A stretch of 64,000 bases of DNA from Gammaproteobacteria bacterium (GTDB lineage: Bacteria; Pseudomonadota; Gammaproteobacteria; SZUA-140): the NCBI GenBank assembly GCA_015491865.1, contig WFVD01000008.1, forward strand, positions 1 to 64,000. The letters run 5' to 3'. Position numbers and translations under genes: made by a program. Each line of letters starts with the position of its first letter. Position 1 is the stretch's first letter. A model generated the notes under the pieces. That model had not been told where the DNA came from and ran no database searches. It worked only from the letters and a program-made list of their open reading frames with translations. Shown in pieces: positions 23,315 to 32,749 of this stretch.

Positions 23315-25339
23315 ATGACCGCATCGACCACAGGCAGTCACGCGCTGCAAAAAAAACTGACCATCTCATACGCCCTGATGACAGGAATTATCGTGCTAAT
23401 TTCGATCGCGACAATCTGGCAGCTCAACGACACAAAGCAGCTCGCCCACCAGGTGAGTGAACTCCGTACCCCAACGACATTTGCCAGCACTACCATGCTC
23501 AGCGGCATCAGTCATGAACTCTCAGCCCTGCGAGGCTGGATGCTAACCGGCGACGAGCAGTTCAAACAAAAAAGAACCACCGCCTGGGAAAATGAGATTG
23601 AACCATCGCTTGCGACCTTGCAGGCCAACTCTAAAAACTGGACCAACCCACAGAACCAGGCACGCCTAGCTGAAATTGAACAGCTACTGGCCGAATTTGA
23701 GGCTGAACGCCAGAAAATTGAGGATATCGCCCAGACCATCGACAACACTCCCGCCATAAAGATGCTACTTGAAGAGGCCGCACCCCTTGCGCAAACAATG
23801 GTCAGCCAGATCACCCGCATTATTGACCTCGAGCTGGCCGTTAAAGAAGATACTGGACGCAAAGCGCTGCTGGGGATGATGGCCGATGTGCGCGGTACAA
23901 CCGGACTGGAGCTGGCCAATATCCGCGCCTTCCTGTTATCTGGTGATGAAAAATTCAGCGCTGCCTATAAAAAGCTGGCGAAGAAAAATGACAAGCGCTT
24001 TGCCGCATTAAAAAACAGTGCCAAGCTGCTCACTAAGAAACAGCGTCAGGCGTTCTGGGTGTTTGCCGATGCACGCAAAAAATTCCTGCCGCTGCCAGAC
24101 AAGATGCTGGCCATGCGTGGCCAGGAAGACTGGAACCTCGCCAACTACTGGATGCAAACCCGGCTACAGCCGCTGAGCAATAAACTCCAGTCACTGTTAA
24201 CTGAAATGTCCCGGAACCAGCAACAGCTATTAGCCGATGATGCGCTAGCCATCACCAATAAATCGGACTTTCTCATTCTGACGATGTGGATAATGCTGGC
24301 TATCGGTTTCTGTGTCGCCATATTTTTAGGTAAGCTTGCGATAAACACTATCGTCAAGCCGATTGCACATTTCCGCGATACATTGGTCAATGTGGAGCAG
24401 AACTCAGACCTCACCATCAGTGCCGATGTTAGCCGCAACGATGAGATTGGCCAGATGGGGGTCGCCTTTAATCTAATGCTATCCAAAATCAAAACCGTGA
24501 TGGTGCAGGTGACCGCTGCGAGTATACAACTGACAACCTCCTCTGAAGCGCTCTCCTCCATTAGCGCCCAGGCAAACCAGGGCATTCAGACTCAGCTATT
24601 AAAGAGTGAACAGATTGCCACCGCCATCAACGAGATGAGTGCCACCGCACAGGAGGTTGCGCGCAGCGCCAATACGGCATCACTCGCCGCTAATGATGCC
24701 GATGCCCAGGCCAGTGAAGGTGAAAATGTCGTCGCGCGCGCAGTTGAATCGATCAATGACCTGAACAGTGATGTGCAGCAGATTGCAGATGTGATCAACA
24801 TGCTCTCTGCTGAATCAGATAATGTTGGCACAGTGCTGGATGTGATCAAAGATATCGCCGAACAGACAAACCTACTCGCACTCAATGCCGCGATCGAGGC
24901 TGCTCGTGCGGGTGAACAGGGACGTGGCTTTGCGGTTGTAGCCGATGAGGTTCGCACCCTTGCCGGACGCACTCAGGAGTCGACGCTTGAGATCCAGAAG
25001 ATGATCGAAAAGTTTCAGCATGGCACACAAAGTGCCGTGGCGGTCATGGAGAGCGGCAAGGAGAAGGCCGATTCGAGTGTGACAGAAGCTGGAAAAGCGG
25101 CCAGTGCGCTAGCAGAAATCACCCGCATGGTATCGAAAATTAATGATATGAATACTCAGATCGCCAGCGCCGCAGAAGAGCAGACAGCTGTTGCTGAAGA
25201 GATCAACCAGAACATTTTATCGGTCAACACCATTACACAGCAGACAAGCCAGGGAGCACAGCAGACTGAAAATTCCAGCCGCGAGCTTTCCAGGCTAGCG
25301 ATGGAACTACAGTCACTCGTGCAGACATTTAAAACCTGA
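23315..25339 (+). CDS. methyl-accepting chemotaxis protein
   Basis: A transmembrane chemoreceptor of 674 residues from the chosen ATG, which follows GAAGGA. Membrane helix 1 is at about residues 15-37, a mainly helical periplasmic sensor follows, and membrane helix 2 lies at about 318-342. A HAMP domain comes next ([20 protein letters not shown]), then the cytoplasmic hairpin with the signalling tip [20 protein letters not shown] near residue 520. The sensor has two internally similar helical halves ([19 protein letters not shown] and [20 protein letters not shown]), like helical bimodular receptors. No CheR-docking pentapeptide at the C-terminus. Ligand unknown; no che genes nearby. Confidence 0.92.
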   Translation: MTASTTGSHALQKKLTISYALMTGIIVLISIATIWQLNDTKQLAHQVSELRTPTTFASTTMLSGISHELSALRGWMLTGDEQFKQKRTTAWENEIEPSLATLQANSKNWTNPQNQARLAEIEQLLAEFEAERQKIEDIAQTIDNTPAIKMLLEEAAPLAQTMVSQITRIIDLELAVKEDTGRKALLGMMADVRGTTGLELANIRAFLLSGDEKFSAAYKKLAKKNDKRFAALKNSAKLLTKKQRQAFWVFADARKKFLPLPDKMLAMRGQEDWNLANYWMQTRLQPLSNKLQSLLTEMSRNQQQLLADDALAITNKSDFLILTMWIMLAIGFCVAIFLGKLAINTIVKPIAHFRDTLVNVEQNSDLTISADVSRNDEIGQMGVAFNLMLSKIKTVMVQVTAASIQLTTSSEALSSISAQANQGIQTQLLKSEQIATAINEMSATAQEVARSANTASLAANDADAQASEGENVVARAVESINDLNSDVQQIADVINMLSAESDNVGTVLDVIKDIAEQTNLLALNAAIEAARAGEQGRGFAVVADEVRTLAGRTQESTLEIQKMIEKFQHGTQSAVAVMESGKEKADSSVTEAGKAASALAEITRMVSKINDMNTQIASAAEEQTAVAEEINQNILSVNTITQQTSQGAQQTENSSRELSRLAMELQSLVQTFKT

Positions 25340-25373
25340 GGCGTTAAATTTATTTCCTGCCACCTTAACCCAT

Positions 25374-25417
25374 AAACCTCATATTAGTATTATGGTACTA
25401 ATATGAGGTTTCGCCTT
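25374..25417 (+). terminator. hairpin terminator after the chemoreceptor gene
   Basis: A perfect 16-base inverted repeat (aaacctcatattagta / tactaatatgaggttt) with a 6-base loop stands 34 bases past the chemoreceptor stop, followed by cgcctttt. The U-run is interrupted, but the stem is long. It separates the chemoreceptor from the diguanylate cyclase gene. Confidence 0.75.
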
Positions 25418-25494
25418 TTCAGAATACTGGGATAGCCTGGTGATTCCTTGTATGATCGTGGTAACTCCGCTATGTATCCAGTTGAAAAACCGCC

Positions 25495-27111
25495 GTGATA
25501 TCGATTAATAGCATCAAGAATAAAATCATACTCTTCGCGGTGCTTGCCACACTGATTCCCTCTACTGGACTTGGGCTGCTGTCACTTTGGCAAAACGAGA
25601 CGATGGTCGCCGACAATGTCGCCCATCAGCTACACACGCTGGCCGTCGATGCCAATCGTGAACTGGAATACTGGTTCGAGGAGCGCGTTGAAGGGGTGCT
25701 CACGCTCTCTACTTCTAACACCGTTATAAATGGGCTCTCCCACCCATCAGCCACATCACCCCAACCACTGCCACATTATCTACGACTGGTACGTGACAAA
25801 CTCAAGCCACTACTGCAGCTGGCTGTACTCAATCCACGTGGAAAAATCGTTGCCAGCAGTGGTCCCTTCCCGGCACCCGTTATCCTGCCAAATCCATGGC
25901 CACAACAGGCAGCGACCGACGGGGTTATTATTGATCCTCCCCACAGGAATCAGCATTTCAATACCACCACTCTCACAGTAGCGATCCCTGTCCTCTCGCT
26001 CGACAATGAGATTCTGGGAGCGCTCGTTGCCATCATCGACCTCAACACCGTGTTGCCGTCACTCACCTATGCGGCGAAACTCTCTTCAGGCGATGTGCTA
26101 CTGCTTGATCTGGCTGGCACCCCCCTGCTCGGAACGCACCCGGGAGAGGCCCCCTTCAGACCGGTTGCAAGGCAAGTGCTTCAGCAGTTGCGTGAAAACG
26201 AGGGTAAACCGCTCACCTTCGAGGGCCATCTACAGAACACCGTGCTCGGCCTTGCGGTAATGCCGCAGAGCCTGCCGGTCATTGTGGTGGTAGAACGTGA
26301 TCGGGCAGATATCTACGAGGCCTGGGCCACCTTTCGCAACCTGTTCCTGGCATTAATGGCAGGGCTTACGCTGCTGGTGGCGATCATCGCCTGGCGCATG
26401 GGGCGTTCTATTGTCACCCCGCTTGAGCGTCTGATAAATGCGGCAGACCGTATTGCCGCTGGCGACCTGGCTGTGCAGCTGCCCGTTGCGCGACGCGACG
26501 AGCTAGGACACTTGACCCAGGTGTTCAATCAGATGACCGATAACCTGCGGCGTAGCCGTGATGAGTTTGAAACGGCCAGCCAGACCCTGCAAAAACAGAA
26601 TAAACTGCTGGAGACCCTCTCCATCACCGACAGCCTCACCGGCCTTTATAACCGTAAAAAGCTCGACGACATCCTGGCAGATCAGTTTGCCCGTTTTAAA
26701 CGCAACCAGCGCGCTTTTGCTATTCTCATGCTGGATATTGATCACTTCAAACGGCTCAATGACACCTATGGCCATCTTGCTGGCGACCAGGTACTGAGCA
26801 GCGTCGCCAGAACGTTATCCAGCTCGATCCGTAACATCGATTTTACTGCGCGTTACGGCGGTGAAGAGTTTGTTATCGTGTTGCCTGAGACGACACTATC
26901 TGCGGCACGCGAGATGGCAGAACGCATCCGCATACAGGTGAGTGGGGCGAGTTATCAATTCAACGATCAGTCGATCGCCGTCACCCTGAGTATCGGGATT
27001 GCCAACAGCCGCGACAGAGACCAGTCAGCCGACGCGATACTGGCACGTGCCGACCGTATGCTCTACGAAGCGAAGCGGGCTGGCCGGGACCGAGTCCACT
27101 GTACAGATTAA
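25495..27111 (+). CDS. membrane-bound diguanylate cyclase (sensor-HAMP-GGDEF)
   Basis: A 538-residue inner-membrane protein predicted to make cyclic di-GMP. Order: membrane helix at about 8-28, a dCACHE-like extracytoplasmic sensor (about 30-280), membrane helix 2 (about 282-302), HAMP (SIVTPLERLINAADRIAAGD), a short coiled coil, then GGDEF (about 370-538). The catalytic motif is GGEEF near 455. The inhibitory RxxD site (RNID) lies five residues before it, so product feedback is likely. Start codon GTG, with a poor ribosome-binding site. It follows the chemoreceptor but is separated by a hairpin. Confidence 0.9.
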   Translation: MISINSIKNKIILFAVLATLIPSTGLGLLSLWQNETMVADNVAHQLHTLAVDANRELEYWFEERVEGVLTLSTSNTVINGLSHPSATSPQPLPHYLRLVRDKLKPLLQLAVLNPRGKIVASSGPFPAPVILPNPWPQQAATDGVIIDPPHRNQHFNTTTLTVAIPVLSLDNEILGALVAIIDLNTVLPSLTYAAKLSSGDVLLLDLAGTPLLGTHPGEAPFRPVARQVLQQLRENEGKPLTFEGHLQNTVLGLAVMPQSLPVIVVVERDRADIYEAWATFRNLFLALMAGLTLLVAIIAWRMGRSIVTPLERLINAADRIAAGDLAVQLPVARRDELGHLTQVFNQMTDNLRRSRDEFETASQTLQKQNKLLETLSITDSLTGLYNRKKLDDILADQFARFKRNQRAFAILMLDIDHFKRLNDTYGHLAGDQVLSSVARTLSSSIRNIDFTARYGGEEFVIVLPETTLSAAREMAERIRIQVSGASYQFNDQSIAVTLSIGIANSRDRDQSADAILARADRMLYEAKRAGRDRVHCTD

Positions 27112-27131
27112 CTAGAGGGTAACGGCTGTAG

Positions 27132-27857
27132 TCACGGCGCTTCTACCCGCTCAGCCATGAGCCAGCCACTCTCGCCGACCTCGGTCTCTACATGTAGCCA
27201 TCGCCCCTGATAGGCGCGAGCGACAACAGGAGTCCTCTTCTGCAGCACCTCCAGCACCGCTGCACGGCTACTGGGCTGGCGGTGCAGATGGCTATCAACC
27301 TTTATTTTTAACGGGATCGCGACCTTAAAAGGTGTCTCTAATGCTGACTGGTTATCCGTCAGCATCACAATCAACTGCTCAGCTTGTGCCGCCAGATCAG
27401 ATGCAACGCTATATTCCGCCTGCCTGAAAGAGGCCGTTGCCATCTCAAGCAGCTGCTGTGCCAGTAGCTGAAGTGATGCCTTATGTGTTGCGCCTAGAGT
27501 AGCGCGTAACATCTCCAGCGCGACCTCTACCTCCGCTAGCTGTGAAGCGACATCGGCCTCTGTTGCCAGTCGTCGTAACTTAACTTCTGCTCGTGCCGCC
27601 TGACTGGAGCTCTCTTTCAACTCCTCTACCTGGCTCCTCTGGTCTGCTCGCAACTGCTGGATCAGGGCCTCTTTTTGTGACAGCACCTCCAGAAGATGCA
27701 TGATCGTCTGCCGCTGCTCCTCGAAAGAGACAAGGAGGGGATCCTCTAACGGAGGTTCCACCGCCCGCTCTGCAGGCTGATGTGCGCAACCCGCTATAGT
27801 CAGGCCTCCGAGCAGTAATGCAACCCAGAATGGCGAACGATGATGACCGACCATCAT
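27132..27857 (-). CDS. SH3-domain lipoprotein with coiled coil
   Basis: A 241-residue predicted lipoprotein with signal peptide and lipobox LTIAGC (Cys about 24). A coiled-coil region rich in Glu, Gln and Ala follows (about 40-150), then a C-terminal bacterial SH3-like domain (KIKVDSHLHRQPSSRAAVLE ... GRWLHVETEVGESGWLMAE). GGAGG stands nine bases before the ATG. Such proteins usually sit in the envelope and may touch peptidoglycan; the precise role is unknown. It is convergent with the diguanylate cyclase gene, 20 bases away. Confidence 0.75.
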   Translation of the reverse strand: MMVGHHRSPFWVALLLGGLTIAGCAHQPAERAVEPPLEDPLLVSFEEQRQTIMHLLEVLSQKEALIQQLRADQRSQVEELKESSSQAARAEVKLRRLATEADVASQLAEVEVALEMLRATLGATHKASLQLLAQQLLEMATASFRQAEYSVASDLAAQAEQLIVMLTDNQSALETPFKVAIPLKIKVDSHLHRQPSSRAAVLEVLQKRTPVVARAYQGRWLHVETEVGESGWLMAERVEAP

Positions 27858-28101
27858 CTAACACAACCTCCATTAACATAGTTGAATGCCCCTGCAGCGG
27901 CACCATTTCTCAACATAGAATGGGTAAAATCAACGATGAGCATGCTCACTGTCTATCCTCTTACTGAATTGTGGTACCAGTAATCAGGATCAACCCCGAG
28001 CGCACTGGTCAGATATTAACGGTTTCTGACGTTAGCACATATTATGTTTCTATTTCAGTGACCCTGCACTCAAATGACATTTAACATGAACAGGGCTCCG
28101 C

Positions 28102-28938
28102 TTACTTTTGAACTAACCGAATACCCCCTTTTTCAATCGTGATCACTTTCTGTTTGTACAGAATACCAAGCGCTTTCTTGAATGCCCCTTTGCTGATACC
28201 AAACAGTTCAGCAATCATTGCCGGATCGGATTTATCATGCACCGGCAGAAAACCATCATTTTCATTAAGCCTTTTTTCTATCAGTAAAGCGTGTTTACTG
28301 CGCTCTCCTGAACCGCCTTTCAGCGTCAGGTCAATCTTATTATCCGACCGAATTCGCTTGATAAAGCCCTCTTTATGCTGGCCAAAACTGAGGCGCTCAT
28401 GCACATCATTGGCGTACAACACCCCCCAGTGGCTATTGTTGATTATCGCCTTAAACCCAAGGTCAGTAGTATTGGCGATAATCAACTTTACCGCCTGCTT
28501 CTCCTTGAAGTGGTGTGGTCGCTCATCATCCAGGAACTTATCGATCTTTGATGATGCCACAATACGGCCACTCGCCTTGTCGAGATAGAGGTAAACCAGA
28601 TAAGAGCGCCCGACGACCATCGGTAGATGCTGCTCACCAAAAGGCACCAGAATATCTTTCTCTAACCCCCAGTCGATAAAGGCACCCACCCTGGTTGTGG
28701 CCATGACCCGCAGGTAGGCAAACTCACCCACCTGTGCGAAGGGTGTTTCGGTAGTCGCCACTGGGCGGTCTTCAGAATCAAGATAGAGAAACACATCAAT
28801 GCTGTCACCAATCGCAAGATCGTCAGCGGCATATTTACCCGGTAGTAACACTTCACCAAGGTTCTTCGCATCCAGATAAAAACCGAAGTGAACACTCTTT
28901 ACCACTTCTAAATTGTAACGCCTGCCAACGGTAATCAT
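28102..28938 (-). CDS. S1-like RNA-binding protein (CvfB/YitL family)
   Basis: A 278-residue cytoplasmic protein of three S1-like OB folds and a C-terminal winged helix, as in CvfB. Visible landmarks: residues 1-20 ITVGRRYNLEVVK, GVLYANDVHERLSFGQ, and the end SKGAFKKALGILYKQKVITI, which is the winged-helix recognition part. The ATG at 28938 is chosen because the family begins there; the frame stays open to 29223, but those extra residues overlap a divergent gene and look unlike any family. CvfB affects virulence gene expression in Staphylococcus; the role in Gammaproteobacteria is unclear. Confidence 0.85.
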   Translation of the reverse strand: MITVGRRYNLEVVKSVHFGFYLDAKNLGEVLLPGKYAADDLAIGDSIDVFLYLDSEDRPVATTETPFAQVGEFAYLRVMATTRVGAFIDWGLEKDILVPFGEQHLPMVVGRSYLVYLYLDKASGRIVASSKIDKFLDDERPHHFKEKQAVKLIIANTTDLGFKAIINNSHWGVLYANDVHERLSFGQHKEGFIKRIRSDNKIDLTLKGGSGERSKHALLIEKRLNENDGFLPVHDKSDPAMIAELFGISKGAFKKALGILYKQKVITIEKGGIRLVQK

Positions 28939-29115
28939 CGCTTTTTCCAGAATAGGTAGCTCTCTTGAACAGCCATTATACAGCGCAAACAGCGATTGTT
29001 CTGTCTTTTCACACCGACCACCAGCTAAGGGTAAAAGCAAAGCCTGTGAATAGAATTGTCTTTTGCAACCGCCCAACATACTATTGGTACGGATAACAGG
29101 GAACTGATAGATGCA

Positions 29116-30153
29116 ATGAACCAGGAAGCCGATCACGCAATGCTCATCAAACAGGCAGAAGAGGCGATTGGCTTTAGCGCCTCCAGTGATTATGAAATTC
29201 AGCCCACGAAGTTTGCTGAACATATGGCGAAGGATGCCCCTGCGCTTTCGGCCCTATTAAAAAACCAGGCGCTAACTGAAACCGCGCGCCGCTATGAACG
29301 TGATGACCAGCGCGCGCGTGATGAACAGGCGCAGTTCAAACGTCTTTCAAGTCAGGCGACGTGGGCGGTATTCGCGGCTACGGTGAGCGCCGCCTCTGTT
29401 GCCCTTTTTAGTGCCGGCTCAAAAGAGGTTGTTGATGGTGTACAGCTGATTCCGCTCTGCCTCGGTATCATCTCTTTAGTGGGTGGCGCGTGGGCGGCGC
29501 TGGTATTAAATCGCCTCAGCGGCGGCCGCATTCTTGAACGCTGGATGGAGGCGCGTGCTGCGGCAGAGAGCGATCGGCTCGGTTACTTTAATCGACTGGT
29601 ACGACTGGTAAATGAAGAACATCCACAAAACCCACAACTACAGCTGTTATGCCTTGAGTTTTTCCGTCGCTATCAACTGACGATTCAACAACGCTATTAC
29701 GAAGGGCGCGGCGAACAGCATCGCCACTCATTTTTAAAAACGATCAAACTCAGCAGCGCCGCGGCCTTTATTCTTGCGCTGGGTTCGGGGGGTATCGCCA
29801 TTCTGGGCGCCTTTCAGGCCGACCTGTTGCAGTATGCAGTGGTAGGAATCCTCGGTACTGCGCTTGCGACGGTAGCGAGCCGTCGTGAGGAGCTGAATCA
29901 GGATGAACGTAATTCGGAGCGCTACCGCCGCACGGCCAATCTGTTAAGCCGCATTCGTGAACGCCATAGTGAGGTACAGATGGCAGTGGCGACAGGGGAG
30001 CCAGTGGTGTTAGCGCAATATGTTGCTGCAGTTCATGAACAGCTATCGCTCGAACACCGCCAGTGGCTCTCCGAAACCGAGGAGATGGATGAGACCATCA
30101 AGTCATTAAGCGCTTCACTAAAAAAGATCAAACAGCAGAAACCACGCCATTAA
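29116..30153 (+). CDS. four-helix SLATT/DUF4231-like membrane protein
   Basis: An unrecognised 345-residue protein with two membrane hairpins (helices at about 82-101, 109-132, 212-233, 237-255). Each is preceded by an Arg/Glu/Gln-rich amphipathic helix (RRYERDDQRARDEQAQFKRL; RRYQLTIQQRYYEGRGEQ). The cytoplasmic tail YRRTANLLSRIRERHSEVQ ... LSLEHRQWLSE resembles the end of SLATT/DUF4231 domains, so it may be a tandem SLATT. In other bacteria SLATT proteins are predicted pore-forming effectors next to CD-NTases; no such partner is seen here. The start is uncertain: a TTG at 29056 or ATG at 29140 are alternatives. Confidence 0.6.
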   Translation: MNQEADHAMLIKQAEEAIGFSASSDYEIQPTKFAEHMAKDAPALSALLKNQALTETARRYERDDQRARDEQAQFKRLSSQATWAVFAATVSAASVALFSAGSKEVVDGVQLIPLCLGIISLVGGAWAALVLNRLSGGRILERWMEARAAAESDRLGYFNRLVRLVNEEHPQNPQLQLLCLEFFRRYQLTIQQRYYEGRGEQHRHSFLKTIKLSSAAAFILALGSGGIAILGAFQADLLQYAVVGILGTALATVASRREELNQDERNSERYRRTANLLSRIRERHSEVQMAVATGEPVVLAQYVAAVHEQLSLEHRQWLSETEEMDETIKSLSASLKKIKQQKPRH

Positions 30154-30156
30154 ATG

Positions 30157-30645
30157 CTACTGCTGGCACTCGGTAATGATATCGATTAACAGCTGCTGCG
30201 CCTGCGTTATCTTTTCAAGATCATTGAATAGAAATATAAAGTAATCCTCTTCGCGCTCATAAACAAAGCCCGGCATGGATGCGCTGCTAACGCTATATTT
30301 AACGGTGGGTGTCGTTAACGTGGCGTAGATCTGATATTTGACGTTGACCCAGCTACCGGCATCGCGGTGTACCGCAGACATTTCGATGATCGGTAGATTC
30401 GAAAAATCGATCGTCATGGTATTTTCATTTTCAAAGCGACCATCTACCTTTGCAGAGGTTGTGCTCTTGCTAACCAGAAGGCATGGGTTCTCTTTATCAA
30501 AGTGCGACGCTACCGAGGTGGTCGAGCGATTACTTTCCAGTGTGCCGTTTAGCGGATTGAAGGTCAGCAGCTTTTCACGAACACCATCTGCCGCTACGGC
30601 GCTCATGGTAAAGAGAGAACTACAAAGCAATATCAGTATGCGCAT
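30157..30645 (-). CDS. exported protein of unknown function
   Basis: A 162-residue protein with a signal peptide (MRILILLCSSLFTMSAVAA, cleavage about residue 19). The mature part is beta-rich, with FNPLNGTLESNRSTTSVASH, a single Cys near NPCLLVSKST, and KYQIYATLTTPTVKYSVSS; a second Cys is close to the C-terminus (TECQQ), so a disulfide is possible. I do not recognise a family. The ATG at 30645 places the signal peptide at the N-terminus; the frame is open for 18 further codons. It is convergent with the SLATT-like gene, three bases away. Confidence 0.6.
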   Translation of the reverse strand: MRILILLCSSLFTMSAVAADGVREKLLTFNPLNGTLESNRSTTSVASHFDKENPCLLVSKSTTSAKVDGRFENENTMTIDFSNLPIIEMSAVHRDAGSWVNVKYQIYATLTTPTVKYSVSSASMPGFVYEREEDYFIFLFNDLEKITQAQQLLIDIITECQQ

Positions 30646-30728
30646 CGGGTGGTTCAATCCTCTATCTGTTTTATTCCGCAGACGAGTATAACATTGCAAT
30701 AAATCGGGGATGTAGCTATAAATAGCGC

Positions 30729-31538
30729 ATGTTAAGTTTTTTTAAACGTGAGCCTCTACTGGATGATGCGTCGGTCGAATGGCTCTTTGAGGTGTTTAGC
30801 TGGTCTCTGCGAAACTTTGGCACGGCGTCTTTTTATCAAAACACCATGCTCGTCACCCCCACACCAAAGCACTTTCCCGGCAGTGGAACAAGCATTGAAG
30901 AGATGGCTAATTTGATGATGAACCAGGTCAAGGCCTATGCCGGGCTGGACTACTGGCCGACGCTGGCGTGCGATCACCATCAGTTTCGCGGTGACCCCGC
31001 TGATGTGATATCAGTCCATCAAATGTTGTCGGCACTGGCAGAGGAGGGTGGCAACAAAGCGCTAGTAGCACATTCGCGGAACCTAACACTCTTTTATGAA
31101 CCCAAACAGGTCGGCAACCCAGAGGTGATGATCGCCAATTTTTCCCACGCATTGATGGTACACCTTGCGGCACTCGCTGAGTCAGCTGTGCCGTGCGAAG
31201 AGGAGCTGCTACCACACCTCACGGAAGTGATGGCGGTAGCTCATGGCTTTGGTTTGATGTTTGCCAACACCGCGATACCGTATCGTGGCGGTGGTTGTGG
31301 CAGTTGCCGCTCACCGGCGATGGAACGCACTGGCAGTCTCTCCGAACGAGAGGTCGCCTACGCACTGGCGATCTTCTGTGTATTGAAGGCAGTGCCGGAG
31401 AAAGAGGTCACTCGTCACCTGAAAAAAACACTAAAGGGATTTTTCAGGAAGGCGCTGCTGGATGTAAGTCGCCGTGAAACGTTGCTTGCTGATTTGAAGT
31501 CGATTGAGACCCCTTCGCGCTTCAGTAAATACCACTAA
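30729..31538 (+). CDS. conserved hypothetical protein with a CGSC motif
   Basis: A 269-residue soluble protein; no signal peptide or membrane helix. Trp-rich N-terminus (VEWLFEVFSWSLRNFG), a segment TPTPKHFPGSGTSIEEMANL, the pair CDHHQFRGDP, and near residue 195 a Gly-rich GGGCGSCRS that could hold metal or a redox disulfide. The C-terminal third is helical and basic. The pattern of invariant-looking Trp, His and Cys suggests a real conserved family, but I cannot name it. It is a single gene between the exported hypothetical and the TRAP receptor. Confidence 0.6.
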   Translation: MLSFFKREPLLDDASVEWLFEVFSWSLRNFGTASFYQNTMLVTPTPKHFPGSGTSIEEMANLMMNQVKAYAGLDYWPTLACDHHQFRGDPADVISVHQMLSALAEEGGNKALVAHSRNLTLFYEPKQVGNPEVMIANFSHALMVHLAALAESAVPCEEELLPHLTEVMAVAHGFGLMFANTAIPYRGGGCGSCRSPAMERTGSLSEREVAYALAIFCVLKAVPEKEVTRHLKKTLKGFFRKALLDVSRRETLLADLKSIETPSRFSKYH

Positions 31539-31585
31539 TAAAATGTTGCAATGCGGCCCCAATGGCACGTTACGGTATTAGGCCA

Positions 31586-32671
31586 TCACCCCTTTAGCGC
31601 ATTTGCATACGCCGCTTCGGAGATCTCACTCCACGCGGCATTGTTGGCGCTAAATTGACGGTAGGCCTCATAGACACGATTGAAGGTGGCATCCTTCGCT
31701 GCCTCTTCTGCCAGCACCTCTTTGGTGAAGCTGCGCAGGGTTGAGATCACCTCTTCAGGGAATGGGTGCACCTGCACTTTATACTTATCTTTAAGTGTAT
31801 TTAACGCCTCAAGGTTTTTCGCTTCAAACTCAGACAACATCCACATGTTACTGGCGGTTGCTGCCGTTTCAATGATCATCTGCAGCTCTTTGGCAAGTTC
31901 ATTCCACGCCTCTTTATTGATGATCAGCTCAAGCGTCGGGCCAGGTTCATGCCAGCCGGGATAGTAGTAATGTTTTGCGGCGCGGTAGAGACCAAGGCGC
32001 TGGTCATGGTACGGGCCGACCCATTCGGTCGCATCAATAGTGCCGCGTTCAAGTGCTGTATAGATTTCACCGCCAGACATCAGTACGGGATTAACACCCG
32101 CCTTTGCCATCACCTTGCCGCCAAGGCCGGGGATGCGCATCTTCAGTCCTTTAAGGTCTGCCGATGATTCGATCTTTTTACGAAACCAGCCACCCATCTG
32201 TACACCTGTATTACCCATCGGAAAGGGCACTAAATTACGCGGCTCATAGATCTCGCGCCACAGCTCAAGGCCGCCGCCGGAGTAAAGCCAGGCGTTCATC
32301 CCCTGCGCATTCATGCCAAATGGCACGGCGGTAAAAAACTGCGCTGCGGGGATCTTGCCCGCCCAGTAGTAGGCCGCGCCGTGTCCCATCTCGACCGTCC
32401 CCTGTGACACTGCATCGAAACTCTGCAGTGCCGGGATCAGCTCACCCCCAGCAAAGACCTGAATGTTAATCCGCCCACGACTCATGCGTTTCACATCTCT
32501 GGCGAACTTTTTAACGCCCTGGTGAAAAATGGGAAAATTAGGTGGCCAGGTCGTAACCAGCTTCCAGTTGACCCGCCTCTTTGCCGCAATGGCCGGTGAC
32601 GCGCCCACCACCGCAGCGCCCGCCACCAGTGAACCTGCACCCACCTTTTTTATAAAACTACGTCGATCCAT
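31586..32671 (-). CDS. TRAP transporter solute-binding protein (TakP/DctP-like)
   Basis: A 361-residue periplasmic receptor of the TRAP family. The N-terminus MDRRSFIKKVGAGSLVAGAA is a twin-arginine-type signal (RRSFIKK) with cleavage near residue 29. The mature protein shows the DctP fold landmarks NWKLVTTWPPNFPIFHQGV, the conserved Arg in LKGLKMRIPGLGGKV, and the alpha-keto-acid type signature EWVGPYHDQRLGLYRAAKHY. The sequence is close in wording to TakP, which binds pyruvate and other 2-oxo acids. No DctQ or DctM membrane subunits are encoded beside it, so its permease must be elsewhere. Confidence 0.88.
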   Translation of the reverse strand: MDRRSFIKKVGAGSLVAGAAVVGASPAIAAKRRVNWKLVTTWPPNFPIFHQGVKKFARDVKRMSRGRINIQVFAGGELIPALQSFDAVSQGTVEMGHGAAYYWAGKIPAAQFFTAVPFGMNAQGMNAWLYSGGGLELWREIYEPRNLVPFPMGNTGVQMGGWFRKKIESSADLKGLKMRIPGLGGKVMAKAGVNPVLMSGGEIYTALERGTIDATEWVGPYHDQRLGLYRAAKHYYYPGWHEPGPTLELIINKEAWNELAKELQMIIETAATASNMWMLSEFEAKNLEALNTLKDKYKVQVHPFPEEVISTLRSFTKEVLAEEAAKDATFNRVYEAYRQFSANNAAWSEISEAAYANALKG

Positions 32672-32749
32672 ACTGCTCTACCTTTGGGGTTATCTGTCGA
32701 TTAAATCATCCCCCGGGCGTCGCCTCACTCCACCCAGGAGAGTAAAATT

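Noticed and set aside
28939-29223. Long N-terminal extension of the S1-like protein
   Set aside because: The extra 95 residues overlap the divergent SLATT-like gene and show no S1 or other domain pattern.
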